A DNA stretch of 64,000 nt from Aquimarina aquimarini (GCF_900299535.1 NZ_OMKE01000007.1:148825-212824); one strand, 5' to 3'. Positions 55,566 to 63,662 are shown, counted from the first letter of the stretch. A program made the numbers and translations. The notes: generated by a model from the sequence alone, not told the origin.

Positions 55566-55925
55566 ATGAAAAACATACGTATATCCTATAAATGGATTAG
55601 TCTGATTCTCGCAGTAGGCATTCCCCAGTTGTTGTATGAGATTGTAAAAGAATGTAGCGGATTAACAGGAGCGATGGCAATTACTCATACCCTTAAATAT
55701 TTAGGATTCAATATCCATATGGAAGTAGGAGTAAAAACACTCATCATTACAGGAGTACTCTCTTTTATACTATCAGAATGGCTTCTTGTAAAATATTATA
55801 AACACAAATTAGAAAGAGATATCGTAAAAAGAAAGGCAAATACAGTTCTCAAAGTACTGTGCCTTATAGAGACATATAATATCCCTGTCTCCTTAAAAAA
55901 AGTATTAAAAACCTATTTTTTATAA
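55566..55925 (+). CDS. Small membrane protein of the caspase block
   Basis: 119 aa from ATG at 55566 (MKNIRISYKW). Two to three hydrophobic segments (about 7-25, 57-78), a basic C-terminal tail (KYYKHKLERDIVKRKAN). No known domain. The 30-bp spacing from the caspase gene and 11 bp to the TIR gene make it part of the unit. An earlier in-frame ATG at 55506 lies inside the caspase gene. Confidence 0.6.
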   Translation: MKNIRISYKWISLILAVGIPQLLYEIVKECSGLTGAMAITHTLKYLGFNIHMEVGVKTLIITGVLSFILSEWLLVKYYKHKLERDIVKRKANTVLKVLCLIETYNIPVSLKKVLKTYFL

Positions 55926-55936
55926 ATCTAACACTT

Positions 55937-56713
55937 ATGAATACGCTAGAAAAAAAGAACCTGTCACAAGAAATATCACTCTATACATTTGCAAAATACA
56001 AACCCGATGAACTCCTAAAAAAGATGAAGGGATATGGAGTACCTATACCAGATGATATACCGATAAAGAGACAACAGATCACCAAGATATTACAACAGCA
56101 AGAAGACCAGATATTGCAAGCAATACGAAAAGCAGAACAGATTAGGCCATTGATGGTATCGTCTGCCCCCCCGACAACAATAACACAAACAACAACGGCA
56201 CCACCTCAACCAGTAAAGCCAAAAAAAATATTCATTAGTCACTCAAAAGAAGACTTGATTTATGTACAACAGATTATCAATGTACTAGAAAGAGTAGGGA
56301 TAGGAAGTCATCAGATTTTTTGTAGTTCTTATGAGGGGTATGGAACCCCACTAGGGTCAGATTACCTCAAAGTGCTCAAAGAAGAATTACAGGGAGATAC
56401 ATTGGTTTTGTTTGTCTTATCTCAACATTTTTTTGATAGCAAAATATGTCTTTGTGAGATGGGGGCTACATGGATACTTACTCAAAAGCACATTCCCATA
56501 TATATCCCACCCTTTACACCAGAAAATGTGGGAGGTGTACTTCCTACCACCCAAGGAATGCAGATCAATAAAAAGCGACAACTGATTATACTAAAAGAAC
56601 GACTCGAAAAAGAATTCGAGATACAGAAACAAATTTCTTTTATGAAGTGGGACCGACAAATAGACGACTCGCTGAGAGTCATTAATGAAGCATTAAAAAA
56701 AGCTCTTTTATAA
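55937..56713 (+). CDS. TIR-domain protein
   Basis: 258 aa. N-terminal helical domain (1-70, DELLKKMKGYGVPIPDD) that may be an adaptor of the effector-associated type, a Thr/Pro linker (75-92), then TIR from residue 97: KKIFISHSKEDLIYVQQI (box 1), FCSSYEGYGTPLGSDY (BB loop) and the catalytic Glu174 in KICLCEMGATW. The conserved Glu suggests NAD+ cleavage. In immunity systems TIR proteins either signal or destroy NAD+. It lies between two membrane-protein genes in the caspase block. Confidence 0.88.
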   Translation: MNTLEKKNLSQEISLYTFAKYKPDELLKKMKGYGVPIPDDIPIKRQQITKILQQQEDQILQAIRKAEQIRPLMVSSAPPTTITQTTTAPPQPVKPKKIFISHSKEDLIYVQQIINVLERVGIGSHQIFCSSYEGYGTPLGSDYLKVLKEELQGDTLVLFVLSQHFFDSKICLCEMGATWILTQKHIPIYIPPFTPENVGGVLPTTQGMQINKKRQLIILKERLEKEFEIQKQISFMKWDRQIDDSLRVINEALKKALL

Positions 56714-56730
56714 ACCAAAAACAAAAGGAT

Positions 56731-57084
56731 ATGATCACAAAATACAGTTCGTTGCTATGTGCCTGCTTCTTAATAATAGCCCTCTTTTACCTCCCAGCCT
56801 CGTATTATATGTTTCTTAGAATCATAGTAGCCTTAGGAGCTATATTAATCATTATACGCAGTAGCATCCAAAAAGAATATGCATGGGGAGCAGTGTTTGT
56901 CATTATAGGAATACTTTTTAACCCCTTTATACCCATATATCTATATCAAAAAAACAAATGGATATGGGTAGACCTATTCGTAGCCTTTTTATTTCTGTTT
57001 GATTTTTATCCGCGCAAACGCAAAGAAAAAGTAGCGCATAAAAAACCAACGATCCGCACATATGATAGAGATAGAATCTATTAG
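56731..57084 (+). CDS. Small membrane protein (DUF6804-like)
   Basis: 117 aa with four hydrophobic segments: LLCACFLIIALFYLPASYY, MFLRIIVALGAILIIIRS, WGAVFVIIGILFNPFIPIY and WVDLFVAFLFLFDFY. The FNPFIPIYL plus YLYQKNKWIW pattern is that of DUF6804. Basic C-terminus. Seventeen bp from the TIR gene. Such proteins occur widely in Bacteroidota without known function; it may be a bystander or the membrane end of the system. Confidence 0.55.
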   Translation: MITKYSSLLCACFLIIALFYLPASYYMFLRIIVALGAILIIIRSSIQKEYAWGAVFVIIGILFNPFIPIYLYQKNKWIWVDLFVAFLFLFDFYPRKRKEKVAHKKPTIRTYDRDRIY

Positions 57085-57088
57085 GTAT

Positions 57089-57252
57089 AATACCAGTTAT
57101 ACTTTGAATTTACTGTAAAAAGAAAATCAGCTATTTTTTTGTTTATGCAAAGAAGAAAAAGTTAGCATAGCTATAGCTATGGTTAGTTTTTATTTTGAAG
57201 CATAGGCGAAAAAGAGAATTTTATTGCGGTAAATTCAAAGTGTAAATGGTAT
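57089..57252. repeat. Imperfect 164-bp palindrome with repeated arms
   Basis: Arms ATACCAGTTATACTTTGAAT (57092 region) and, inverted, GTAAATTCAAAGTGTAAATG (57229) match for about 24 bp; the centre is the perfect palindrome CATAGCTATAGCTATG (57166-57181). Right-arm copies occur at 44791, 49551 and 53522. It separates the caspase block from the channel block. Confidence 0.65.
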
Positions 57253-57317
57253 AACTACCAAATTAGTATCCCCGCCCTAATTAAAAACCATAATACATCA
57301 TAAAAAAATAAATACTC

Positions 57318-58577
57318 ATGGAACTATTACAACAACTAACCAAAAAGAAAGAAGAAATTACAGAAGTAAAAAACGGAGTAGCAGTAAATCCGATAGATAA
57401 GACCAATCAGGCATCGGTAGCTTATGAAGACTCAAAAGCATGTGGTGGTAGAACCCCCAATCTCAAAGCCTCTTTAGAAACACTATACGAACAATTTTTT
57501 ACCAAAATAAAAGCAGATGGCTTTGAGCAACAGCAATTAAAACAACCTTATATAACAGAGACAGAAAGCCTAGAAGAAAAACTAGCGCACAAAGAGGAAG
57601 AAATCAAAAAGGTAACTCAGGAACAAGATAGCTTACAATCTCAAATCAATGCACTCCACCAAGAAAGTATACTGGCTATAAAAAATCCAGAAACGCTAGA
57701 AGAAATAAAACCAAAATCCAATATAAAATTATGGATGGGGTTGGTATTTCTGATCCCATTGAGTGCCTATATATTTATCTTTTATATCTCTACTGCATAC
57801 TCTTCATTTTTCAAAGTTTTTGATCCTAATATCAGTCTTTTTCATACCATTTTTGAACCCAAAGCAATAGAAAGAGCATTTGAAGCAGGGTGGATGGAAG
57901 CTGGTTTTGTGATTTTGATTCCCTTTGTATTCTTCTCTCTAGGATATCTGATCCATATGTTCTGGAGTCAAAATAAGATCAGTAGTTATATCAAGGTAGG
58001 CGCGCTACTTATCATCACCCTATCTTTTGATGTAATCCTTGCATATCTCATAGATCAAAAAGAATACAACTTTAACAAAACACCAGAATCTCCAGAGTTT
58101 ACTATTAGCATGGCATTAGAAAGCCCTACTTTCTGGCTGATCATCTTTGCTGGATTTGTCTCCTACTTTATATGGGGGCTTGTATTTGATACGGTAATGA
58201 TAGAAAATGCAAAAAGAGATACCATGCAGTTTTTTAGAAAAAATCACCAGGAAAAAGTAAAACAGAAAAATAAATTACTCGGCAAAACAAAACAAAAGTT
58301 AGACAATCTAGAAGAAGAGAGCGAAACCTATAAGGTAAGATTAAAAGAACTAGCATGTATTATAGAAGGATTCATTCTTCCTATTCAGAACTATAAAGTA
58401 TTTGCGATAGCCTACCTAAAAGGGTGGCAAAAATATATTGCGGCAGAACTACCAATGGGGCAAGAAGAAAAAATAAACCTGCTAGAAGAGTGCGGAGTCG
58501 TCTATCAATCCCATATCAAATCCCTCGATCTGGAGGCAGACGACTACCAGAATAAAATATATACCACAGTACTATAA
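57318..58577 (+). CDS. Coiled-coil membrane protein of the channel block
   Basis: 419 aa. A polar start, a coiled coil (about 80-120, EKLAHKEEEIKKVTQEQDSL), four membrane helices (about 136-158, 192-217, 224-246, 270-295), a second coiled coil (about 310-345) and a helical C-terminal domain (KVFAIAYLKGWQKYIAAELP). No named family known to me. First gene of a three-gene unit with a lipoprotein and a channel; it could be the scaffold of the complex. Confidence 0.65.
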   Translation: MELLQQLTKKKEEITEVKNGVAVNPIDKTNQASVAYEDSKACGGRTPNLKASLETLYEQFFTKIKADGFEQQQLKQPYITETESLEEKLAHKEEEIKKVTQEQDSLQSQINALHQESILAIKNPETLEEIKPKSNIKLWMGLVFLIPLSAYIFIFYISTAYSSFFKVFDPNISLFHTIFEPKAIERAFEAGWMEAGFVILIPFVFFSLGYLIHMFWSQNKISSYIKVGALLIITLSFDVILAYLIDQKEYNFNKTPESPEFTISMALESPTFWLIIFAGFVSYFIWGLVFDTVMIENAKRDTMQFFRKNHQEKVKQKNKLLGKTKQKLDNLEEESETYKVRLKELACIIEGFILPIQNYKVFAIAYLKGWQKYIAAELPMGQEEKINLLEECGVVYQSHIKSLDLEADDYQNKIYTTVL

Positions 58578-58595
58578 CCCATAACATACAAACAG

Positions 58596-59516
58596 ATGAA
58601 AACTATAATTATACCCACCATTGCAACCCTATTCCTACTAAGTAGTTGTACCAATACACAGACAAATGATACACTTATAGCAGAAGCTCGTGTTGTTTCT
58701 GCTAATAAGGGGGGAATCCCTGATTTTATATGTAAAAACACTAGAAACAACCTTAATATAAGTGTGTTACTCGATTTGTCAGACAGAATAGGATATCCTA
58801 ACCAAAGAGAAAATGATCTAAAACATATACAGAGTATTTCTAGAATATTCAAAAATCATGTGATGCAGAAAAAATCAATTCTATTAGAAGATCACTTACA
58901 AGTCTTTTTTGAGCCCGACCCATCACCTGATAAAACCGATGAGATTATTACTAAGCTCAAGTTTGGGATTACCAGAAAAACCAATACAGCCACCATACAA
59001 TCAATAGAAAAGAGCTATAAAGAGCTTCCTCCTAAATTATATAAGTGGGCAGATGAAGCCTCACACACCAAAAAGGGAGCAGATATTTGGCGTTTTTTTA
59101 AAGACGATGTAACAGGCTATTGTATAGAAGAATGTCATAGAAATATACTAATCATCCTTACCGATGGGTATTTATACCATAAAGACAAAAAACAAAAGAA
59201 TAAAAATAGAACCACCTATATCAATCAAAAATTACTAGCACACCCTACTTTGAATATGCCTGATTGGGAGACTTTTATAGAAAAAAGGGATATGGGGATT
59301 TTATGGAACGAAAAACCCATGTTGAAGAATCTTGAAATTCTTGTTCTGGGAATCGATAGGCACGAAAGCAAGAATAGCAATGCAGAAGAAATTATAAGCT
59401 ATTACTGGAGCAATTGGTTTAAAGAAATGGGAGCTCAAAAATTCAAAATAAAAAGAACAGGTAAACCCGCACATCTAGAAAAAGTAATACAAGACTTTAT
59501 ACACAATAAATATTAA
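58596..59516 (+). CDS. Lipoprotein with a von Willebrand A-like domain
   Basis: 306 aa, lipobox LLSSC (Cys17). From residue 50 the pattern is VWA-like: ISVLLDLSDRIG (a degenerate DxSxS), then LIILTDGYLYHKD and LEILVLGIDRHES. The DLSDR variant lacks the last Ser, so metal binding is uncertain. It would sit in the outer periplasmic membrane or surface and may sense or hold a partner. Nineteen bp from the preceding gene, fifteen bp from the channel gene. Confidence 0.65.
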   Translation: MKTIIIPTIATLFLLSSCTNTQTNDTLIAEARVVSANKGGIPDFICKNTRNNLNISVLLDLSDRIGYPNQRENDLKHIQSISRIFKNHVMQKKSILLEDHLQVFFEPDPSPDKTDEIITKLKFGITRKTNTATIQSIEKSYKELPPKLYKWADEASHTKKGADIWRFFKDDVTGYCIEECHRNILIILTDGYLYHKDKKQKNKNRTTYINQKLLAHPTLNMPDWETFIEKRDMGILWNEKPMLKNLEILVLGIDRHESKNSNAEEIISYYWSNWFKEMGAQKFKIKRTGKPAHLEKVIQDFIHNKY

Positions 59517-59531
59517 TAGGCACTATCGATT

Positions 59532-60962
59532 ATGCAAATAAAATCGTTTTTATACTATTGGTTATCGAGTGATAAAAACCCTAGAAGATATCTGGTAGAC
59601 CTGTTTATAACATTAGTTATTTTTACTTCTATTCTGTTACTATGTATAGAAAGTATCAAGGGGGAGCTGTCATATAAGCTGACCATTATTGATCATTGTG
59701 TTATCATAATTTTTATAATAGAATACCTCGCACGTTTTTATATCTGTAGTCATTTTAGAAAAGATTGTAAAGAAAAAGGAATCTTTTATGCTATAAATCA
59801 AAAAGCCAGGTGGATGCTTAGGTGGTCTTCTATTATTGATTTTTTGGCAATCCTACCAGCAGTACATTATTTTAAGACCTTTAGAATGCTTAAATATTTA
59901 AGATTACTTCGGGTAATACGACTTTTTAAAGCATTCAGAATTATCAGGGATATGCATAAACTGGTTATTATTTTAAGAGGAATGCGAGAAGAGAACAGGG
60001 TCTTCTCTATATTTTTTGTAGCAACAGCAGTCTTATTATTGACTACCACATTTGGGTTGTATATATCAGAAAATCCCTCTGGTAGCCAAACATTTTCATC
60101 CTATACAGATAGTCTGGTATATGCATTAAAAACAGTAGAGTTGATGGATGATACCCCAACGACGAATACGGGTAAAATTTTGTCAGGATTGCTACTGTTC
60201 TCTAATATGGCCATTTTCGGTTTTTTTGTTTCAATCACTATTAATAAAATCAAACTTGTTATGGATACACTAACCTCAGGAAAAATTCAAAAACTAAATC
60301 TTACAGATCATACCGTATTATGTGGATGTACCAAATCCTCACAAAATGTTATAGAAGATCTGCTAAAAGACAGAAGAAATCATAATAATGTGGTGCTAAT
60401 TACTACAAAGCCAATAGAAGATATCTCAGGTGTCATCTATGTAAATGCAGATTATACAGAATACCAAAGTTTGGAAAAAGTAAATATTTCCAAAGCAAAA
60501 AATGCAATCGTATTTGCAGAATCCAGAGAGCATGATACGAATAAAGATATTGATTTGCGAACAGTGATGACCGTTTTTCATATAGAAAAAATGGCACCTC
60601 AGGTACATACCATTGCAGAAATCAATGACGAGCAGAATGCAGAAATTATACAAGATAAAATCAATGGAGATGAGATCATTTATAAAGAATTGATAGATGC
60701 CAGAATTATAGGTAGCTGTATAAAAAACCCAAATATATCAAACCTCTTTTATGCGCTTTTTGAAAACAAAGGAGACTGTATTCAAAACACCACATTAGCC
60801 AATCTCAATATAACTACCTCGGTAAATGTAAAAAAACTGAGGCACCTATTTATAGAGCAGGATAAAACATTTTTGGGAGTCATAGACACGCAAAAAAAAG
60901 CATATCTATCCCCTCCAAATACTATGGTAGTTACCAGCAATCACCAACTGATTTATATCTAG
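59532..60962 (+). CDS. Voltage-sensor channel with RCK domain and atypical filter
   Basis: 476 aa. Six-helix channel of the Kv/KvAP type: S4-like basic ladder RMLKYLRLLRVIRLFKAF (118-135), pore region SSYTDSLVYALKTVELMDD (189-207), then a cytoplasmic TrkA-N/RCK Rossmann domain (HTVLCGCTKSSQNVIEDL, about 260-380) and a C-terminal domain. Where K+ channels have TVGYGD the sequence reads TVELMDD, so K+ selectivity is not expected; two Asp and a Glu line the mouth instead and might favour cations such as Ca2+ or give a non-selective pore. Last gene of the channel unit. Confidence 0.85.
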   Translation: MQIKSFLYYWLSSDKNPRRYLVDLFITLVIFTSILLLCIESIKGELSYKLTIIDHCVIIIFIIEYLARFYICSHFRKDCKEKGIFYAINQKARWMLRWSSIIDFLAILPAVHYFKTFRMLKYLRLLRVIRLFKAFRIIRDMHKLVIILRGMREENRVFSIFFVATAVLLLTTTFGLYISENPSGSQTFSSYTDSLVYALKTVELMDDTPTTNTGKILSGLLLFSNMAIFGFFVSITINKIKLVMDTLTSGKIQKLNLTDHTVLCGCTKSSQNVIEDLLKDRRNHNNVVLITTKPIEDISGVIYVNADYTEYQSLEKVNISKAKNAIVFAESREHDTNKDIDLRTVMTVFHIEKMAPQVHTIAEINDEQNAEIIQDKINGDEIIYKELIDARIIGSCIKNPNISNLFYALFENKGDCIQNTTLANLNITTSVNVKKLRHLFIEQDKTFLGVIDTQKKAYLSPPNTMVVTSNHQLIYI

Positions 60963-61257
60963 TTTTCTCTTTGTTATGATAGAAAATTACATTAAAAAAA
61001 GCTATAAAAAAACCTGTAAAACCCTGTGTTTTTGGTGAATTTAAAGCCTCTTTTGAAGCGATTTTTTGAGGTCTAAGCGACCAAAAAACGCCTTCTTAGA
61101 GCAAAAAAAATGGCATCTAAGACGAGAAAAAACGGCATCTTAGATGCCGTTTTTTCTCGTCTTAGGTCAGTTTTGGTGTTTTTTTGATAAAAATGACCTA
61201 AAAAGCTCGTTTTCTTAGGGAGTATGTGTGTTGTAGTAAACAAAGAGAGGTGTGTAG
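60963..61257. other. Non-coding region with a perfect 47-bp palindrome
   Basis: No gene. The palindrome at 61118-61164 has 23-bp arms around one base, each arm containing GACGAGAAAAAACGGCAT. Related short words (CTTAG, GGTC/GACC, GGCATCT) recur through 61060-61220, so the whole stretch may fold into a large RNA or terminate the channel operon. Confidence 0.6.
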
Positions 61258-61569
61258 CGATCTCTTTTTCTATGGGTAAGAAATAATGTTTTTAAAACAT
61301 TAAAACATACAATAAACCTCAGAGTATGTTTGATCCAAAAAGGAGTAATCATTTTGTTGATTATAGAGTAGATAGCTATCTGTATTGTACAGACCAATAC
61401 GATTATAATACCAAAGACCGAAGTAGGATTGCATTTTGATATAGAAGATATCCCTTTACAATTTCTTAGGAATATAGATTTCGAATTTACTGACATCGTA
61501 TTGAATTTTAAAAAGAATACTAGTCATAAAGAATCAATGACTGTTCCAAATCAAACCTTAAATTCATAA
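61258..61569 (+). pseudogene. Probable broken small membrane protein gene
   Basis: An open frame of 103 codons is broken by one TAG at 61369-61371. The text around it, KGVIILLIIE-stop-IAICIVQTN, looks like one membrane helix. The second part (PKTEVGLHFDIEDIPLQFL, TDIVLNFKKNTSHKE) has protein-like composition and ends at TAA 61567-61569. No good start codon is present. It may be a decayed gene or, less likely, a recoded one. Confidence 0.4.
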
Positions 61570-61639
61570 AAAATGTTAAATCTGGGGTTCTTAATCAAAC
61601 AGAACCAGAATGATTCGATATTGGGTGTTTGTTATTTTT

Positions 61640-61860
61640 TATAGTATCGTTTGCCATTCCAGTGTAGACTGGAATCTATCACAACGCAATGAGTACTCCT
61701 TGGTTCCCAGCCTGCGTTGAGAGGACAGAGAATGAGATAGAGAGAGGCTCTCATTTTAGAATTTTACATTTATCATTTTGCGGTTTTATATTTATACCAT
61801 GGGTTCTCAATATATTTTTCACTCCACTACATAAGAAGTATTCAAATAGACATTTCGTTT
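61640..61860 (-). repeat. Copy E of the mosaic intergenic repeat, inverted
   Basis: Read on the minus strand it matches copy C: CTCTCAACGCAGGCTGGGAA, GAGTACTCATTGCGTTGTGA and CCAGTCTACACTGG, preceded by TGAGAACCCATGG and AAACCGCAAAATGATAAATG as in copy A. No gene is seen; the 69-codon frame here follows the repeat. Confidence 0.6.
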
Positions 61861-61894
61861 ATAATAGTACTCTTCTGAAAAAAAATCCTCAATT

Positions 61895-61955
61895 CTGAGG
61901 ATGTCATATACTAGGTTGTAACGATTGTCTAGCCTGTGATTATCTACGAATTTTG
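61895..61955 (+). promoter_or_regulatory. Shared promoter architecture, site 3
   Basis: ATCCTCAATTCTGAGGAT (61885-61902) is nearly the same palindrome as at 53664; TACGAATTTTG ends 60 bp later, TTTG being 57 bp after the first C of CTGAGGAT. It precedes the YegP-like gene. Confidence 0.45.
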
Positions 61956-61990
61956 AATCAAATATTATAAACTAATTTAAATAAGAAAAA

Positions 61991-62344
61991 ATGAGTAATC
62001 AAAAATTCAAAATTCACAAAAGCGACAAGAACAATCAGTACTATTTCAACCTACATGCAGGTAACAGTCAGGTTATTTTAAGTAGTGAAATGTATACTAC
62101 AAAACAAGGTTGTAAAGGAGGGATAGAGTCTGTAAAAAACAATTCCCAAATAGACGAACAATACGATCGCAAAGAAGCTAAAAACGGACAGTTCTATTTT
62201 ACACTAAAAGCTACCAACGGAGAAGCTATTGGTAAGAGCGAGATGTATACTACCAAAACAGCCAGAGACAATGGGATTGAGTCAGTAAAAAAGAATGCTC
62301 CCATAGCAGAAACACTTGATACAACAATAAGAGTTGTGAGTTAA
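61991..62344 (+). CDS. YegP-family (DUF1508) protein
   Basis: 117 aa built of two DUF1508 repeats (about 5-55 and 60-110): FKIHKSDKNNQYYFNLHAGN, SSEMYTTKQGCKGGIESVK then NGQFYFTLKATNGEAIGKSE, MYTTKTARDNGIESVKKNA. Small cytoplasmic protein often linked with stress; mechanism unknown. It shares its promoter design with the caspase block. Confidence 0.88.
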   Translation: MSNQKFKIHKSDKNNQYYFNLHAGNSQVILSSEMYTTKQGCKGGIESVKNNSQIDEQYDRKEAKNGQFYFTLKATNGEAIGKSEMYTTKTARDNGIESVKKNAPIAETLDTTIRVVS

Positions 62345-62354
62345 TTGTGAATAC

Positions 62355-62415
62355 CAAAGGTTGCTCTTATGCAGGGGTAGAAAACATAGCTTTCTGAGCA
62401 ACCTTTGTTTTCTTT
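62355..62415 (+). terminator. Rho-independent terminator after YegP
   Basis: CAAAGGTTGCTC (62355-62366) pairs perfectly with GAGCAACCTTTG (62396-62407), followed by TTTTCTTTT. Loop 29 nt. Confidence 0.75.
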
Positions 62416-62429
62416 TAAAAAAAACAAAT

Positions 62430-62675
62430 ATGGCTTTTAGGTATTATAAACGTATCAAATTAGGAAAAAGACTAGGAATCAATATTAGTAAATCAGGAGT
62501 TTATCCCAGTTATCGATCCAAAATAGGAACCATAAGTTCCAGAGGATATTCTGTGAAAACAGGAATTTCTGGACTATCCTACAGAAAATCTTTTAAGAAA
62601 GGAAAAGGCTGTTTACTGCTGTTTATCATGCTGATTGGTATTAATCTAAGCCTATTTGTGATACTCCTGTTATAG
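62430..62675 (+). CDS. DUF4236 protein
   Basis: 81 aa from ATG at 62430. FRYYKRIKLGKRLGINISKS and the SSRGYSVKTGISGLSYRKSF pattern are typical of DUF4236, followed by one C-terminal membrane helix (LLLFIMLIGINLSLFVILLL). The function of the family is unknown. Fourteen bp after the terminator of the previous gene, so it has its own or read-through transcription. Confidence 0.82.
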   Translation: MAFRYYKRIKLGKRLGINISKSGVYPSYRSKIGTISSRGYSVKTGISGLSYRKSFKKGKGCLLLFIMLIGINLSLFVILLL

Positions 62676-62710
62676 CCTTAATAACTACCGTAACCAACAA
62701 ATACACTCAA

Positions 62711-63052
62711 ATGAAAAATCCATGCTCTATAAAACCTTGGCTGGTCATAATACTAGTACTATTAATCACTAATGCCTGTTCAACACCAGAATCAGTAGTA
62801 ACACACTGTATTGATACCAACTGCGAAGATTATAGATCCCAACAAGAAGCACAAGCAGCTTTTGATGCAGACCCTGAATGTAGAAATGACCTTGACCATG
62901 ATAGTGATGGGATTGCCTGCGAACATTTGACGGATCGGGTAAGTAATTGCCCAACTACAGCCAATTGTGGATGCTCAGGAAAAAACAAAAACCAATGTAA
63001 ACAAGACTCTTGCTGCCAATGGATAGTTGGTAAAGGATGCAATTGTAACTAA
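62711..63052 (+). CDS. Lipoprotein with Excalibur calcium-binding domain
   Basis: 113 aa, lipobox TNACS (Cys23). An Excalibur motif is visible: CEDYRSQQEAQAAFDADPEC, then DLDHDSDGIACEHL with the DxDxDGxxCE calcium loop. A Cys-rich tail (CPTTANCGCSG, CKQDSCCQWIVGKGCNCN) would make several disulfides. Surface or periplasmic. Related domains accompany nucleases or stand alone. Thirteen bp to the next gene. Confidence 0.8.
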   Translation: MKNPCSIKPWLVIILVLLITNACSTPESVVTHCIDTNCEDYRSQQEAQAAFDADPECRNDLDHDSDGIACEHLTDRVSNCPTTANCGCSGKNKNQCKQDSCCQWIVGKGCNCN

Positions 63053-63064
63053 TAAAACAACCCC

Positions 63065-63289
63065 ATGAGTAAACTAATCATTCACCTGCTCCTAGTAGCA
63101 ATAATGACACCCGCTACTACTATTATAAATGCAGATAAAGAAGTGTATATCTGCAACGGCCCACACAGCAAAAGATATCATTATCACAAACACTGTAGAG
63201 GCTTAAGTAAATGTTCTACCTACATATATAAGGTATCCCTAGAAGAAGCCAAAGAAGAAGGCAGAACCCTTTGTGGTTGGGAAGATTAG
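63065..63289 (+). CDS. Small secreted YHxxxxCRGL-type Cys protein
   Basis: 74 aa with a signal peptide. VYICNGPHSKRYHYHKHC, CRGLSKCSTYIYKVSLEEA and GRTLCGWE match a widespread small motif (YHxxxxCxGLxxC...EAxxxGRxxC) with four conserved Cys/His-rich positions that probably bind metal. Often found next to Excalibur or nuclease proteins, as here. Confidence 0.75.
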   Translation: MSKLIIHLLLVAIMTPATTIINADKEVYICNGPHSKRYHYHKHCRGLSKCSTYIYKVSLEEAKEEGRTLCGWED

Positions 63290-63344
63290 GGGAGATAAGA
63301 AATGTGAAAATTTAGATAAAATAAACTATTAAATTATTTTAAAT

Positions 63345-63659
63345 ATGGCTATATATAGAATATCAGGAGTTTGGAAAGATTCAAACAATATTATAACTCA
63401 TTATGCTTTTCATAGTGTAGCAGAAAAGACGATTTCGAGAGCAATAAAAAAAACAAAAAGTGATGCAATTAAGTTATTAGAAATAAAAGGTAATACTGCT
63501 ACAACTTGGGTTTGGAATTATGTCACAGCTAATTGGACTATTGGAGAAAACGTAGCTGTAGTTAACGGAAGGAACGGGAAATATTTAAGGTCAAACCTTG
63601 ATAAGACAACAACTGATAATTTAGGGCATTTAGTAGATTTTGATTGGATTGATCCATAA
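63345..63659 (+). CDS. DUF3892 protein
   Basis: 104 aa. YRISGVWKDSNNIITHYAFH, SDAIKLLEIKGNTATTWVWN and NGKYLRSNLDKTTTDNLGHL (core YLRSNLDKTTTDNLGHL) fit DUF3892, a small one-domain family without known function. It lies 55 bp after the previous gene and ends at the tandem repeat. Confidence 0.82.
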   Translation: MAIYRISGVWKDSNNIITHYAFHSVAEKTISRAIKKTKSDAIKLLEIKGNTATTWVWNYVTANWTIGENVAVVNGRNGKYLRSNLDKTTTDNLGHLVDFDWIDP

Positions 63660-63662
63660 TAG

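Noticed and set aside
61215..61496. 93-codon minus-strand frame with a hydrophobic middle
   Set aside because: It is antisense to a more protein-like plus-strand frame and overlaps the end of the palindrome region.
61689..61898. 69-codon plus-strand frame
   Set aside because: Most of it is repeat copy E; its sequence follows the palindromic modules.
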